The notes beneath the pieces are model-generated. The model was not told where the DNA came from. It did not search any database and saw only the letters and a list, made by a program, of their open reading frames with translations. 64,000 nucleotides of DNA from Gymnorhina tibicen (taxonomy: Eukaryota; Chordata; Aves; Passeriformes; Artamidae): positions 477,256 to 541,255 of the forward strand of contig VXAZ01002400.1 of assembly GCA_013399875.1 (NCBI GenBank). Reading direction: 5' to 3'. The position numbers and the translations under genes are program-made. Positions 43,621-57,300 of the stretch are shown here, one piece after another (position 1 is the first letter of the stretch; each line of letters starts with the position of its first letter).

Positions 43621-46600
43621 GTGCGTGCTGGGAGCCCTCGCGAACCTCAGAAGAGATGCTTAATTTTGGTAGTTTAATACGTGGTAACGTATGGTTAACG
43701 GAGTAATTTTTTAGTCCTAAACACAACAGAAAGGTTTCGAGCCAGGCGCGAAGCAGAACAGTCACAGCCTCGCCGCGTTACTCAGCCTCCCCCAGAATCT
43801 GGCACATATTTGCTGCAAGGTCGTAGAAAACCCCTATTCTGGTTTCTTAGGGATTTTTGTTCTGTTTCGGTCCTTTCATAAAGAGCCGCGTTCACCTTTG
43901 CAGAATAAGTGTTTGAAAAAGAGCAGTCCAGGCTGGGTGCTCGTATCCAGTAGTGCACCTTTTTCCTTAAGGGATGCTGAATGTTTCCTGTCACGAGACT
44001 GGGTCAAGATGCAGTTACCGTGGAATAAAACACAGCTGCTACCACGAACGTGGCGTAGCTGGTACTCGAAATCCTCGAATTTAAGTCCCTTGATTTGTGA
44101 GAAATACCCATATCACACTAAATTTAATAAAGAAACGTTCATACTGTTTCGGTTGTGGAAATGGAGGGAGAGCTCAGCTGTGCAACACTGACAATAAAGT
44201 CGTAGTATAATGCAGACTCTTTAATTAAATTAGAGTGCATAAATTGATGTTGTGCTGCAGAGGCTCTTTGTGCACAGCTGGAAGCATTTTCCTTTCTGTT
44301 GCTTTACTATTTTTAGCAGCAGTTGAAAGTACAGAAGTATGAAATGTTTTGGCTCTGATCTTAACCTGGCAAAGTCTGGTGTGCTTTGCCTTTAATATGG
44401 GGACGCATTGATCTCGGCTTATCGGTTCTGCTGGGCTCTTGATCTTCGCTGTGTGTGTTGAAACATGCCAATAAAATCTAAATAAAAATATGCATGGCTG
44501 AGTTTAGGTCCTGTTTGAGTTTCAGCTGTTCTCTAAAACTACTGAGGTGGCATCTTGTTAGGCGTAAGGTGTACTGAGGACGCAGATGGATCCTGTTGTC
44601 CTTGCAGTGCAGCCAGGAACAAGAAGTCTGTGCACGGGAGCCGAGTCTCTGTGGTCACGGTGTCTCTGTGCCTGTGCTGAAACAATGGGGCTGTCACTGC
44701 TCACACAGCGTGCCTGGCAGTGGGATGTAGGGCTAGGTAGATGTGATGGAACCAGTCCAGGAAATCTCATGACTTCAGTAACCGTATTTTTAATTTTTTA
44801 GACCGAAGATTGGCGTTTTAAGATCCATTTGCCACTTTAGGAGTTGATTACTGCGTGTCCTATCAGAGATGTCTTAAACGTTGTTTGTAGGGCCATAAAT
44901 AATGCAAACATCTCTCTCTTTTTTGGTGACTCAACGTTTGTGACTAGGAACTCTTGGAACAGCTTAAGCTGTTCAGTATGCAAAAAAAACCCTCTTAATA
45001 CCTGTTTTGTATTAAAATCTTGTAATCTGGAGTTTCATTTAAATAAGACAATGTAAATCTGCTCTCCTCCCTGTAGTGAAACTGAGACCTGGGGACCAGG
45101 AGAAGCGTAGTGTTGCAGCTCCTGTTACAACTGCCTGATTAAAATTGATAGCGCAGCCTCGCAGCTAGATTTAAAAAAAAAAAAAAAAGAAAAAAAAGAA
45201 AAGAAAAAGCTGTTTTGAGACACTGTGTGGGTTGTTTTTTTAAAAAAAAGCCTTGATTGTGATGTTGATGAATAACTTGTGTCTTGAACTGTGAGACTTG
45301 TAAATTGGGTGGTGAAAAGGATGATGAACAAAGGAATTGGCATACCTGGCAAACTGCTGAGCTCCTGTTTTTAAGATGACAAAACTTTCCCTTTATTTTT
45401 CGCTCTCACTCTGCCTTAGCAGTATTAAAAGTGGGGTTGCTGTACCTTGACCTTTAAATCGAGGGGAAGGCGTTTTTTTGGCAGGAGGTGGCTCTCCCGG
45501 CAGGACGCGTTCCTTATTGTCTCGCAGGAGTTGTGATTGCTCAGTCTGCGCCTCAGTGTGAGCCCCAGTAAAGCCCAAGGCGTTTCGTGTCGGTCGGTGC
45601 AGCAAACACATTCCTAATAACCTTCTCCCGGCACTGTGCTACGTCTGGGCTGTCAGTGATGTGGCAGCGTGTGTTTGGTTAAGATTTTGTCGAGGTTTAC
45701 ATAATCAATGTTGTAGTGAATAGAAACAGTTTATGTAAATCGAGCCAGACAGGTCAAGATGGCTGGTAAAGAAGAGATCATCTGCTTGATTGTGAATCTG
45801 CTTGTGTACATCTGCTCGTAGCATCATCTGTTCACAAAAGGCTCTGGATTTCTTGGTGAAGCAGAAACATTCATATTCTAATTCTTTTTGAAGAAAAAGA
45901 GAAAGCAGCTTTGTTTGAAGTCCTGTCAAAGTAATGGCTCATTATATATTTCTTGGAACGTGGGGCTGGAGGGAGTTAAGGAGGAGATGCTGAATGCAGT
46001 ACCTGAATAGTGTCAGGGTGTTTGTTAGCGTGTTTGTCAGTAGCTTTGTTTGATTTATCCTGTGTCTCGTTAACATTTGGAGGTGCGTGTCCTGGCCCCT
46101 TCTTCCTGATGCCCCTTTGTCCCCCGACTTTGACTCGTGCTCTGAAGACTTGACTCCAGCAGTGTCATTGCAGCCAGCATGGCTCTGCTTAATGCGTGCA
46201 GGAGCTGGTCCCTGCCTGCGGGGGGTGACTGTCACTGGAGGCAGGTGTCAGTGGCCCGGTGCCCTTAAATCTCTCCTCCTTTGGGACCCCATGGTGGGGG
46301 TGGGCAGCTGTGACCTCTCAGAAAAGTCACTTGATTAAAATGATGTAAATTGAAGGAGGAACAGCGAGGAGACACGAGCTGTAGTCAGTGGCTGAGTTCA
46401 GTAGCAGCGAAAGGTTTGTACCTGACATCGAATGCTTTGTTGCATGGCAGTTTTGGATGGGGTTTCTGGTAGTTGTGTGCATGTTAATGGAATATTTCAT
46501 ATTAACCAAACACTTCTTTGATATTTGCTACTTGTTAGCAAGGAGGTGCAGCCTGGTACATCCTCAGCTGAGGAAGACTTTGTCTTACAGACTTAATGGG

Positions 46601-46891
46601 TTTTGCAATATCTAATGCATTTTTTTAAATTTAACCAGACAAAACTCTAAGGGCTGGCCCTCAGTGTTGTTACAGTAGTCACTTTGAAATTGCTGTCAGC
46701 ATTTTACATGTAAGTTTTCCATTGTCTATCATTAAAATAAATAAATTCGTTAACTTGAAGGCTTCAGTGCTGAAAGAAGCCACTGAGAATTGTTATGTGA
46801 GTGTTGTTTAATGTGGACTGTTGGACATCCTCAAATAAACAGGCTGTAGTTCTGCTTAAATTTAGCTTTTTGAGAAAGCAGAATAAAAGGA
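43621..46891. other. probable intron, no repeat seen
   Basis: T- and G-rich on the + strand. Scattered CpGs persist to about 43900 and then become rare. An A-rich patch at 45171-45209 is listed separately. No exon could be supported. Confidence 0.45.
45171..45209. repeat. A-rich simple repeat
   Basis: Sixteen or more A, then GAAAAAAAAG, AAAAG and AAAAAG. No transposon body precedes it, so it is a simple repeat rather than a poly(A) tail. Confidence 0.9.
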
Positions 46892-47002
46892 TAGGTCTTG
46901 GAGCAACCTGGTCTAGTGGAAGGTGTCTCTGCCTGTAGCAGAGGGCTGGAACTGGATGGTCTTTACGGTCTCTTCCAACCCAAACCATTCTGGGATTCTA
47001 CA
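46892..47002 (+). mobile_element. CR1 LINE 3' fragment
   Basis: Plus-sense: GGTCTTGGAGCAACCTGGTC, GGAAGGTGTCTCTGCCTGTA, GGAACTGGATGGTCTTTACG and the 3' end CCAACCCAAACCATTCTGGG ATTCTAC. Only the last ~110 bases survive. It is the only CR1 recognised in the 20 kb right of the CpG island. Confidence 0.94.
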
Positions 47003-49680
47003 AAAATTCTCACCTGTGTTTACAGTGATGCATTCTGTGGTAATTTTTGGGAAGCTCTTCTCATTGCTGGACCACTTTATACTTGAAACAACTTTAGATC
47101 TGAAACAGTCTTTTTTTGTTGTTGTTAATCTGAAGGGGCGTGCATTTTTGAATTCCTACTTTTCATACTGGCTTTTTCTGACTCATCAGAGTTCACTACC
47201 ACTATCACTACCTCCTTGCAGGGTAAATGAAGTTTTTGGAGTGTCTTCTGCTTATAAACACGTTTCCATTTTTTAAACTTACCTGTCTGGCTTTTCACAT
47301 AACTCTTGTTCATCGCTTGCTGTGCAGTTCAGGAGGAAGGCGATGCAGGTTTCCAGTGGTGTTGACGAATGCAGATGCAGTGTGGTATCTCTGCTTGTCC
47401 TTGACTGCTGTTTGCTTGTGTGTGGACTGAAGGAGGAGGGAGAGTCGTCCTGGCTGTGGAATTAAACTGGGGACTTAGTTTGCACATAGATGGATTTGCT
47501 GTCTGATACCAGACTGAGGCTTTGTTGAATGACCTGGTGATTTTCTGCACTAACTGGTGTAGATATACTGGGGAAACTGCTTGGGTGACTGGAGTTCTGC
47601 TTTTAAGCCTTATTTAAAAATGTACTTTAGGTTTCGTTTAAAGGAGTGACTGTAGCACATAATGGGAGCCACCAGTTAAATATGTTCAAGGTCATGATTC
47701 TCTGAGAATCATTGGCTCCAGCAGTCATAGCTGGAACGCTGCTGTTCTGGAGAAACAAATTTTATTTTTTTTTTCTTTGATATTGACTGTGGCTTCTTGG
47801 AGACCTTTATGTCTTGTGCTGGGTTTATGGCAGATCTTATATGTGCATATTGAGAATGTGTGATCAGGGTCAGTTCAGAACTTGCAAGGAGATTAATCAA
47901 ACACAAGAAGAATTGTGTCTGAACAGAAAATTAACTGCAGTGTAGGAAAACAGTGGAAAGGATTATATCTGAGGAAAGGTCTGTGGATTTTTTTTTGAAA
48001 GCTTGTGTATGGTTGGATAGAGCAAAGGTTTTGCTTCATTTAAGATAAGAAAGAAAACATACTTGAGTTGGTTTTCTGCAGCTATCCTATTCCTTGGAGT
48101 ACTTTTGACTTTCTTAGTGTGCAGATTTGTATCCAGCTGTAGGCTTTATTCACAACATCTCAGTACCGATGTAAAATCAGAGAGCAGAAACGTCAGGCTC
48201 TAAAATCTATGTTTATTGAAGCAAATCACAGCATCAAATGTCTGCATGTTTAATGTTTGTTTTAAAAAGAAAACTGAGTGCATTCTGGAAGTTAAACTAA
48301 TCCCCTTGGTGTGTACAGGCAGGAGGTCACACATGTGGAAGACTCAGGGTTTTTTTCTTAAAATATGGAAAACAGTTTACTCTGAATAAACAAGTCCGGG
48401 AAATGTAGGACTTTGCCTTTGATGCACTTCTTGTGCGGAACCAAGCAGCTGCTCCTCTTCGATCCTGGCAGAACCAGGGATGGATAGTTTTCCATTTTCA
48501 GCTGAAATTCATAAATGGCTAAATACTGTAACAGTCCACTTAGTTCTACTTTAAAATATGCATATAAACTAAGAAATTACTTTCTAGGCTATTAAGGTTT
48601 GTTTTTGGTTGCTGAAAGCAGTATCTTACTTAAGCTATTTCATGCTCCTGCTTAACAGCAGGCTGTTCTTCAACTTTGCTTACCAGGTTGCTTGAGAACA
48701 GCTTTTTCCTAAGAAGTCAGGAACTTTTTATTATCCAGTTCAAACTGAAATTATGTCTGGTTTATACTTAGAGAACTAATGCTGCTCTCTGACTTGCTCA
48801 GTAGTGATAGAAGGTGGAAACTTGATACTTGGAGAAGGTAACAGCCTCCTTCTTCTGTACCCTAATGAGAAGGTGTCTGAGCGTGGCGCTGAGCCTGTGC
48901 CTTGCTCTAGGTAGGGTTTGCCAGTTCAGGGTGCCAGCAGAGAAGTTTTACAACTGTTTGCGAGGTCCTACAGAAGTGTCGTGTTTCCTGTTGGCGTTGT
49001 CTGCACTGCCTTTGGTTCTCAGTTTGTCCCGAGCAGTTGTGACTGGTGTGGCTATGAAACCTTCCAAAGATGACTCCTCTGGTGTGTTAGTTGCAGTCTT
49101 TGTTTAGTGCTTCTTGTGATGTCATCTCAGTTGTGTCTGGTTATTCTGCACTGTCATACTTGTGACTTATTTGTCCTGTGGTCAGCAGGGCAAGTGAAGT
49201 AGAGGAGGATTTGGTCTAAGCTCCCAGCTTGAAGCAGGATCTCGAGCTGGTTTCCAGCGTACTTTGTGCTGTCAAATCCTTTTTTGCCTCTACTGTTTGA
49301 TACCCTAAATCTCATTTGTGTTGAGGATGCTTTTTCTTTTATCAACAGAAATCCTTATGTTTATTCTTGCTCTGTCCCAAGGTCACCACTGAAAAGCTTG
49401 CATGTGACTTATCACGAGTGTAAACCTTGAGGGACAGGACTGGGGATGCTGGCACAGGGAGTGTGCCTGCTTCCAGAGACTTCTGAGGCAAAGCTGCTCA
49501 TTTTGTTTGTTTTATAAAGACATCGCTAAATGGTGCATTTGCATTTTTCACTTCTGTCACCTGCACAGACTAATATGTTGAAGGGCTTCTGCTTTTTCTT
49601 TAGAGGGCTTGTTTCCCTCTTGATAAGATGCAGTTCAGAATTTTATGCCTCCCTTATCTTTGCATCATATTTGTTTTTAG

Positions 49681-49781
49681 GCATCTCCTGGTGTAGCTTT
49701 ATGTGGGTTAGTCCTGGGTCTTGAGTTCATAGTGACATTCCTGTACTTTGGGGGACCAATTCGTGACTTGTCTGACAAACT
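49681..49781 (+). other. exon-like segment, unassigned
   Basis: Preceded by a T-rich tract ending TTTGTTTTTAG and followed by GTAAGTAAC. One frame is open through all 101 bases, giving a hydrophobic peptide, ASPGVALCGLVLG then LEFIVTFLYFGGPIRD then LSDKL. The base before the GT is T rather than the preferred G. No protein family recognised. May be chance. Confidence 0.15.
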
Positions 49782-50674
49782 GTAAGTAACATCTGGGATT
49801 AGACAGCTTTAATCCTATTACTCGCTAGCCTGCAATAGTCTTGGTGCTCACGTTAAGCAAAGAGTACAGTCGAGAGCAGTGGGGGTTCCAAAGCAGAGAG
49901 TAGTGAGCTCCGAGGGCAGGGCAGGAGCAGGAGCAGCATCGAGCACCCTCTGCACCACCAGCTGTGCCCCTTCTGTGCTGACTCCTCTGTTCGACCTTGT
50001 AATGTCGACCTCCTGTGCAAATACTCTCTCACTGGGTCTCTGCAGTGTTGATGACTGGATAATGATTTAAAATCAAACAAAGACCGGGGAAGGATGGCGG
50101 GCAGCAAACTGTTTGTAGGGTTTTCTTAAAGTCTGAGTAGGCGTCGTGGTGCTGGGAATTCCAACACTAAGAGTAGCCTGTCTTTGGGTTCGCCTAGGAA
50201 TAAACATCTCTTCCTGCCCTTTCCACAAGCAGCACTTGTTGGCTCGAGTTAAAAAATCTTAGGATCCAGGAAGACAATCCTTGTAGAAAATCCCTGTACA
50301 GTGAAGCTTCAGCAGTTTAAAATATTTGGTCTTGGAAGACTTGTCACTGAGGGGCCGTGTGGCAGGAGGACGCAGCATTTTAGTATGATGGGATTATGAG
50401 TGGTGTGTGAACAAGGTGACACTGGACTTGCATTGTCTTCAGCTAGACAATGCTTCTACAATTACTTGTTCTGATTAGTGTAACCTCTGTTCCTAAAAAT
50501 AGCAACTATCAGCTGTTTTGCAATGAAGTTTCGCTCAGTTCTTCATCTTCCAGCCTTGGAAGTCCTCGTGTGAGGTCACTGGGAGGCACGCACGCAGCTG
50601 GCTGGTACAGCAGTTATTGGCTCATGGAGAAGAAAGAGTAATTCAGCTAAAAGCTTTCCTCTGTTTCACAACAG

Positions 50675-50967
50675 AAATGTCATCTGGAGGGAGCACGTTA
50701 TAAACAGCAGTTGTGAAAATGGATACAGACGATGTCTACAAAGCTGAAGAGTTTGTTGTATTAAAAGCGAAGTGGTTTGGAGATGAGCTCTCCTTGATGA
50801 GGAACGATAGGAAGGTGCTGATAGCTGAAGGACCTTTTAGGCATCCTGCTTTCAACAGCAGTTTGTTTCTCCTGGAGGGAGGGAAAGCAAGCAAGCTCTG
50901 TTTTGTGCTTCTGGGAGTGATTTACTTCAGACCATTTAACAGTATAATTTTTAAGATTGCACGCTGA
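50675..50967 (+). other. exon-like segment with ATG in good context, unassigned
   Basis: A pyrimidine-rich tract ends TTTCACAACAG at 50674. A stop and then an ATG at 50719 in favourable context (GAAAATGG) open a frame beginning MDTDDVYKAEEFVVLKAKWF that continues to a stop at 50965. It could be a 5' UTR/start-codon exon of the rightward gene, but no strong donor site follows (only GTGCTG at 50815) and the peptide is not recognised. Confidence 0.15.
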
Positions 50968-53900
50968 CCTCACTGTAGATACAGCTCGTGTTTCAAGGAG
51001 GATGGAGTAGATGTGGGCTGTACCTAACCTGGGTGACAGAAGGCTTCCTGTTCTAGGGAGTTGGTGCAAAGGCCACACGTGCCCTCATTGAGTGTTTGTC
51101 AATAAAGACCTTATTTTCTTCTATCATATTTACTGCTTATATTAACTGTGATATAGCTACATTGCTGTGTAGCAGCTAATTGTATTTACCAGAGGTGCAG
51201 GCAGGCAGCTGCACACTGAGACAAATACTGTGTAAAATGTCTGTTTGCTGTGCTGCTTCCCCAAAGGAGTGGGGACAGGCAAGAAAAATTAGGAGACAGC
51301 TGGCACATAGTAGGTTAAAAGGAGAAGGCCAAGAAACATTATGGTTATCTCTTTGAGTGTTGTAATGTTAACTGACCCCTGTTGTTGCAAAAGTTGTTCT
51401 TTTTTTTCCTCTCTTTACATTCAAGAAGTTGAAGACAAAAAATTGTTGTCAGTCTTTCTCTCTGAGGAATATTTTTTTAACTTTTTGAAACGTTTATTTG
51501 ACTAATGATGTGTTTAGTGGGCTTTCAAATTACTCTTCACCCAGAAATACGTGTGCTATCTTTAATTTAGAATCCAGTAAGTTCATAAGCTGTCATGAAA
51601 CAATTTTATTCTTCAAACTGGCTAGCTTTATTAATGCCTCAACAAACAGGTGGGCTTCAGACTTCTGAGGTGTAGCCTCTTAAGGCATGGAAATGTCATG
51701 GGTGAGGACAGAGTGGGACTGACTGAAGACAATTAGTCACTGTATGAAAGTAAACAAACTGAAGTGAATAAAAGCTTAAATCTCTGCTTGCCTATTACAA
51801 ATAAACTGGAGCCCAAATGTGCAAACCCTCGAGCACGTGCCCTTGCGAAGAGTGAAAGAACTGTTTAGTCTGGACACAGAAGTTAATGGGCTGAAACTTT
51901 GATATAAGCACAGCTGTATTTCTTCACGTGCAACAGCATGAATTCAGTTTGATTGTTGGTGTCTGATTTAGTGCTGGTGGAGCCACAGCCTTTGAAACAG
52001 GAGTAGTGTGTGTGTAGTGTCCTCCTTTCACAGGAGACGCCGAGCTGGTGAAAGATAGCGAGGGCTGCATGGTTCCTGCTTCCCAGCACATCCTGTGGCA
52101 GGGTTCAGCACCTCACAGATTGACTGTGTTTTTTATGGAACATTGACTAATATACCAAAATGTTGCTGTACTTTCAACTTGCCTTCCTCCTAGTGCGTGT
52201 TTGACCTCTGAGAGCAAATAGCTGTGCAGCTCAATACTTGGATTCAAAATAATTTTGGTGTTGAAGAAGAATCTTTCAGACTTGATAGGATTCATTACCT
52301 TGTGCTTGCCCTAACCTTTCTGCTAACATATGTGCAATACTTACTTTGAATTGCATTCTGAATCTTAAAATTTGCTGGAGTAGTTTCTCAGTGCATCAGG
52401 GAGGGAGTTTTGATTCGTGAGTTTGGTGTGTGGCCTTGTGTGCTGGGCTGTGGGCAGAAGTCCCATTCCAGAGCCCCGTGTGTGACGGGAGAGGTGGCAG
52501 TGCCTGCTGCAGGTCTGCACCTCCTCTGGCAGCACTGCAGTGCAGACAGAGGAATTCTTCGTAAGCATTCCCTCCTCTGACTCTGCCAGAAGATTTAATT
52601 AAATGGGCTGTCCCCACCTTGGTGGCTTTTGCCAAAAAACTACCAGCAAATGAAGCAAATGGAAGGATTTGGAATTGGGGCAGATCTGTGAGGAGGCAGG
52701 TGTTGGTCCCTACGAGCAGCTGAGTAACTTCTTCCATCAGAGCGAAAACTGGAGAAGGATGTTTGGCAACAGCCAAATGGACAAGCCTTGCATGGTTTTT
52801 TACTCCGCTTTTGTTTTTAGCTGGGCTTCACTGAAAGAATGAAAAGTCTGAAACATGAGAGATGCCTCAAAACACCACTGGTGATGCAGCTGCCCTTGGG
52901 ATGGCACTGGCGTTCCGGGAGGTTGCAGGAATGTGGCTCCATGGGCAGAGGCTGTGGAAGCTGCAGTGCTTTAGTCTCCCTGACCGTGCTGAGATTTGTT
53001 CTCTAGATGAGATGCCTTGCTGAAGGTGCCAGGGTAGAGACTGCAAGCTGCTTGTTTGCTTTTAGGGATGTGCGCTGCAATTTTTTTCCCATAATTTTCA
53101 CAAATATTTTCTTAATACCCAAACGTCCTTTTCTACCCTTTTTGGTAATGAGTCCCTGCACCCATTTGAAGACTTTGGTGGAGCTTTCCCAACAGCTCTA
53201 GATATGTTCCTTCTTTTGCCTATGAAAGATAAATAAACTGGTTTTTTTCCCAGTATTTTCACGGTCTGCTTGCTGTCAGAGCAAAAGAGCTTTAACTTTT
53301 GACTTGGGTGCCTTACTTTCCATGTTTGAGCACGGAATGCTGCAGTTCCATGGCTCGCTCAGCCGTGCCTTATCTCTGGTTGTGCAATCCCACTTCCAGC
53401 TGCAAAACCGGAGTGCCATCTATCCAGTTTTATTGCAAGTTTGGAGTTTCCAGCATGCAGAGACTGGTGTAACCCAGCAAATAGCTGTCCATGTAAGGAT
53501 GCAGGAAGACTACAGAAAGTACAGTTCTCTCTGTAAGCAAAGCCAGGGTTTAAGTGATTAGCGGGGTCTAAGTCAAGCTCTGTGTACCCTTGTAGTTTAT
53601 GATGTGCAATGTGACTTTAAATTCAGCTCAGGAACTGGCCTCTGATCATGTATTGCTGGTTTGCACCTTCAGCTCTTTGGAGGTCACTGGTTTATATTAT
53701 GGCTTTATATTATGGCAAATCTCTTTTGAGATTTGAGAGAGAACAATGGTAAAGTTTTACTGTGTTAAAGGGTAAGCAGATTTTTGAGGCAAAAGTGATT
53801 TGCTCTTTCACCTCTGGGCATTCTGTAGCCAGTCCAGGCGGGAAGGAAGGAACTGGATTTGGGGTTGGCTGGGGTCCAGTTGCAGGCTCTATTCAGACCC

Positions 53901-54375
53901 AAGCCAGAAGGAGTATGGGCTGATTTGTAAGGTTTGGGCAGAGATGACAGTTGAGAAAAAGCAGCTGTCTCACTTTTGTGAACTGATGAAGTTAGTTATG
54001 AATATGTCAGGTGGTAAAAGTGCGATGCTTTGTGCTGTGCAGAGATTGAGAAATTAATTAAAGATCAGTTTGTCATGCCTAAGTCAAGAGACCAAAACCC
54101 TTAGCTGAGTTAAACTGAAAGAGATAAGAATGCATGATGCTCTTTAATATCCAAAAAAAAAATGTATTCATTTGTAAAAGCAACTCTTCGTTGCAACCAC
54201 GAGTGCAAAGGGATGTTCTCCCACATCCTGCACCATTCTTGCTTGTGCATGAACTAAGTGGTTCTTGTGTAAGTGATTGTGAGCAGTCTTTGGTTTACGT
54301 AGTCATTATTAAATCTAAAGGCTGGTCTGGTTATGTATAACACACATTTCATTTTCTTCCTGCTTCTGTTCCTAG

Positions 54376-57300
54376 ACTTTACTCTGGATTTGGAGAAAGA
54401 TGGAGTTTATTTGATGTACAGACAAATGCAATCTGACAGCTATTGTCAAAATTTTAAAAATGTGGTATAGCGAGCAGAATTTGACAGGACCTTTTAGTTT
54501 CTTGTTATTTGTTGTTTTGGAAGAACAAAAGTCCGGATAATGGCTGTTCAGATGGGCAGTTTGTCTTGGCATAAATGAATCCTGGTTAAAATCTGGAGAA
54601 GTTCTGAACAGGCGCCTGTTTCACACTGATGGTCATAACTGCTTGTAGCCTCTAGAGCTGCTGGTATTTGTGGTGTGGGATAAGCCGTTTAACAAGGTGG
54701 TCAGTTTTGGGATGGTGATGCCACAGCTGGAGTGAAGCAGTCGCTGCTCCTGGCTGGCCAGGCAGTTGTCCTGCAGGAGGAAACTGAATCCTCAGCTCTG
54801 CTGGCACCACTGGCTCCCTATCCCAGTCATTTTCCATCTGCCTCTGGTGAATACGCCGTGATTTACTGAGAGATGTAGTGACAGGTGAGGTTGTAGTCTG
54901 TAACTGGGAATGAAGGATGTCACTGAACTGATTTTATTCCACAGCTTCCTGATGCTATTTGAGCTCTGGTGAGGAGAGGCTGTAAGATGAATGAGATTCC
55001 CACCCCCCTCCTTGTTAGACATCAGGGAATCCATGTGACTGATTCTCACCTCTGAGAAAAAGCTTCAATTGGAGCTGTCACCTCAGTAGACAAAGAAGGA
55101 ATCCAACTGCAAGATATGTACCCAGAGGAAATCATGCTTTGCTGGGTCCCTGGCTTATGAAACTCCTTGTTTTTTCATTGTTCTCCTTGTCACTACTACT
55201 GCTTCACCTCTGCTGCCTGCAGGAGTAATAACAGTGTTGGGATGTCAGCTTTGAGTGGGAACGGACACAAATGCTCTGCTACCCCAGGTAACTGAGGGGT
55301 GGATGTAGAAGAGGTTTGGGTGTAGAAGAGAATAACTCTGAATGTCGTCTTTTCTTGGAAAACCAGCTTTTTGGAGTCATTTTGAACACAACCTGAAATT
55401 GTGTTGAGAATTGTAAACAATGTCCCATGTAGTTCAGCAGCCTCATATTTTACCTCGTGTATGAGCTCAGGTCAGAGCTAGGAAGAATATTCTGTGTTAC
55501 TCAAACATTTAAATTTTCTGGATGTGGGAGGTCTCCTTTTCCTAGTGGTTGTAAAATAGCCTAGTGGAGGACTTTTGTCCTTGGCCAAAACTCTGAAAGG
55601 AAAAATTTGGGGTTTATCCAAACATGAATGCCTCTCCAGTAGATTTCAGCCTTGTTCCTTTATAATGGCCAGTTTCAGGAGATTTGCTTCTGAGTTTTAC
55701 AAAGATACTGAAACAGACTGATGGGGTGTGAGTATTTCTGGATGTCATTATTATCTTCTGCTCCCCCTCAAGGTGGTACAGCCTGAGAGATTTCTACGAA
55801 TGTTCTTTCCTCTGCTTTTGATAGGGCTGTAGGAGGAAAGGAGGACAGTTGTGGGAGACCCTTAGAGATACTCCTATGGGTGTAATGCCAAAATATTGCC
55901 AGAGTAGCAAGGAAATGCGTGGTTTATATTCTGAAATGCATGTGCAGCACCTTCAGATGGGCAGGGGAGGACAGGGAAGAATTTGGGTATCTGCAAAACC
56001 CACATGAAAATGAGATAGTCCAGATAAAATCTGAGTCTTACGTATCCTCATGCACTGCAGTGGATGCAAAGCTCTTTAGCATTGTACCACTCCCCTCTTC
56101 AGCTGAAAACAGTGCGGCAAGGCCAAGGTGCCCTTATGGAGAGTGATGTCAGGTATAAAAACTTGAGGGCAACACGGAATCTCTCGAGCCAGGCAACTAT
56201 AATCAATTACTTGATTTCTGTGTCCCTGAACTAGCTCCTGCAGTCATGCTTTGCTGGGCAGTGCACTTCCAATTTCAGTCTTGGGCTCATGAGCTTTATT
56301 TCCACAGCTGAATTTCCATTTGGCTTGCAAAAGCTACTTTTAAGTCCTGTAATGCTGTTTGATATTATGGCCTGTACTTGAGGAAACATTGCTTTAAACA
56401 GATCCTCTGTTTTCTTGGTCTGGTTTGCCCCATAGGGCATCCTTGCCTTTAAAATCAAAGGAATCTAGAGAAATAGAGGGAAACATATGGGGTGGCTTGT
56501 TTTCTTGAAAGTTGGCGAACAAAAATAGTAATAGTATGCTGTCTGCCTCTGTGGGTGTTGGCAAAGCAAAGGAGCTGGATTTCCAAAGGAAGAAATTCGA
56601 GGGAGAACTCTCTGTGGTTTTAAACTTGTTTTCTGTTCTACAAACCGTTGTGCCACTTGTGCACATTACTTAATATCTGTTGGAATGAAACTTCAGCTTG
56701 CAGAGTGTAACCAGAAGTAGGAGGGCTGGAATAGCCCTGCAGATGAGCCAAGTGAAAATTCTTCTGTAGGAAACTTCGCTGCTGTAGAGCCTTCGGCGTG
56801 GCTTCAGAGTTTCAGAGCTTGCATCTGTGTATAAACACAGTCTTGTGTGGTTGTCTTGCATAAAACTCTTGCTGCTTCAGTGAGGAGGTGCCTTCCCATC
56901 TGCAGACCACAGCAGTGCAAGGTCTCTTGTTCAGGCACTGCTACATGAAGCTCTGTGGTGAGGTTCTTCTGGAGATCAGAATCTCTGAGCATTTGGAAGT
57001 GAAAAAACATTAGGAATTTCATCACTTCTGTTGCTTTGATTCATTCATAGTAAGTGGTGTTTTCTGAGGCCTGTGAAAAGTCAGTGTTTATTTTATGTAG
57101 CATTTTGGGAAGCCCTCTTAAGAGAAGCAAAATCTCAGCATTCTGTGGGTGAAAGTGTGAAACTCAAAGACTTTACAGTCATGGAGGTACATAGATCAGA
57201 ATTCATTTTGCTGATCAGCAGTAAACACTCAATGGCTTTGCAGGAATCTTTTCCTGGCTAGAGATGTCTGATTAACTTTGTTATAGATTATGATAAAAGC

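Larger units (their letters stand above)
47003..54375. other. probable intronic sequence
   Basis: More than 7 kb without a recognisable transposon or gene. The + strand is rich in T and G. Exon-like segments at 49681 and 50675 are listed separately with low confidence. A 13-base tandem duplication (TTTATATTATGGC twice) lies at 53691-53716. Confidence 0.42.

Noticed and set aside
45171..45209. A-rich tract considered as the poly(A) tail of a processed pseudogene
   Set aside because: The sequence upstream (45050-45170) shows no coding resemblance and no target-site duplication was visible.
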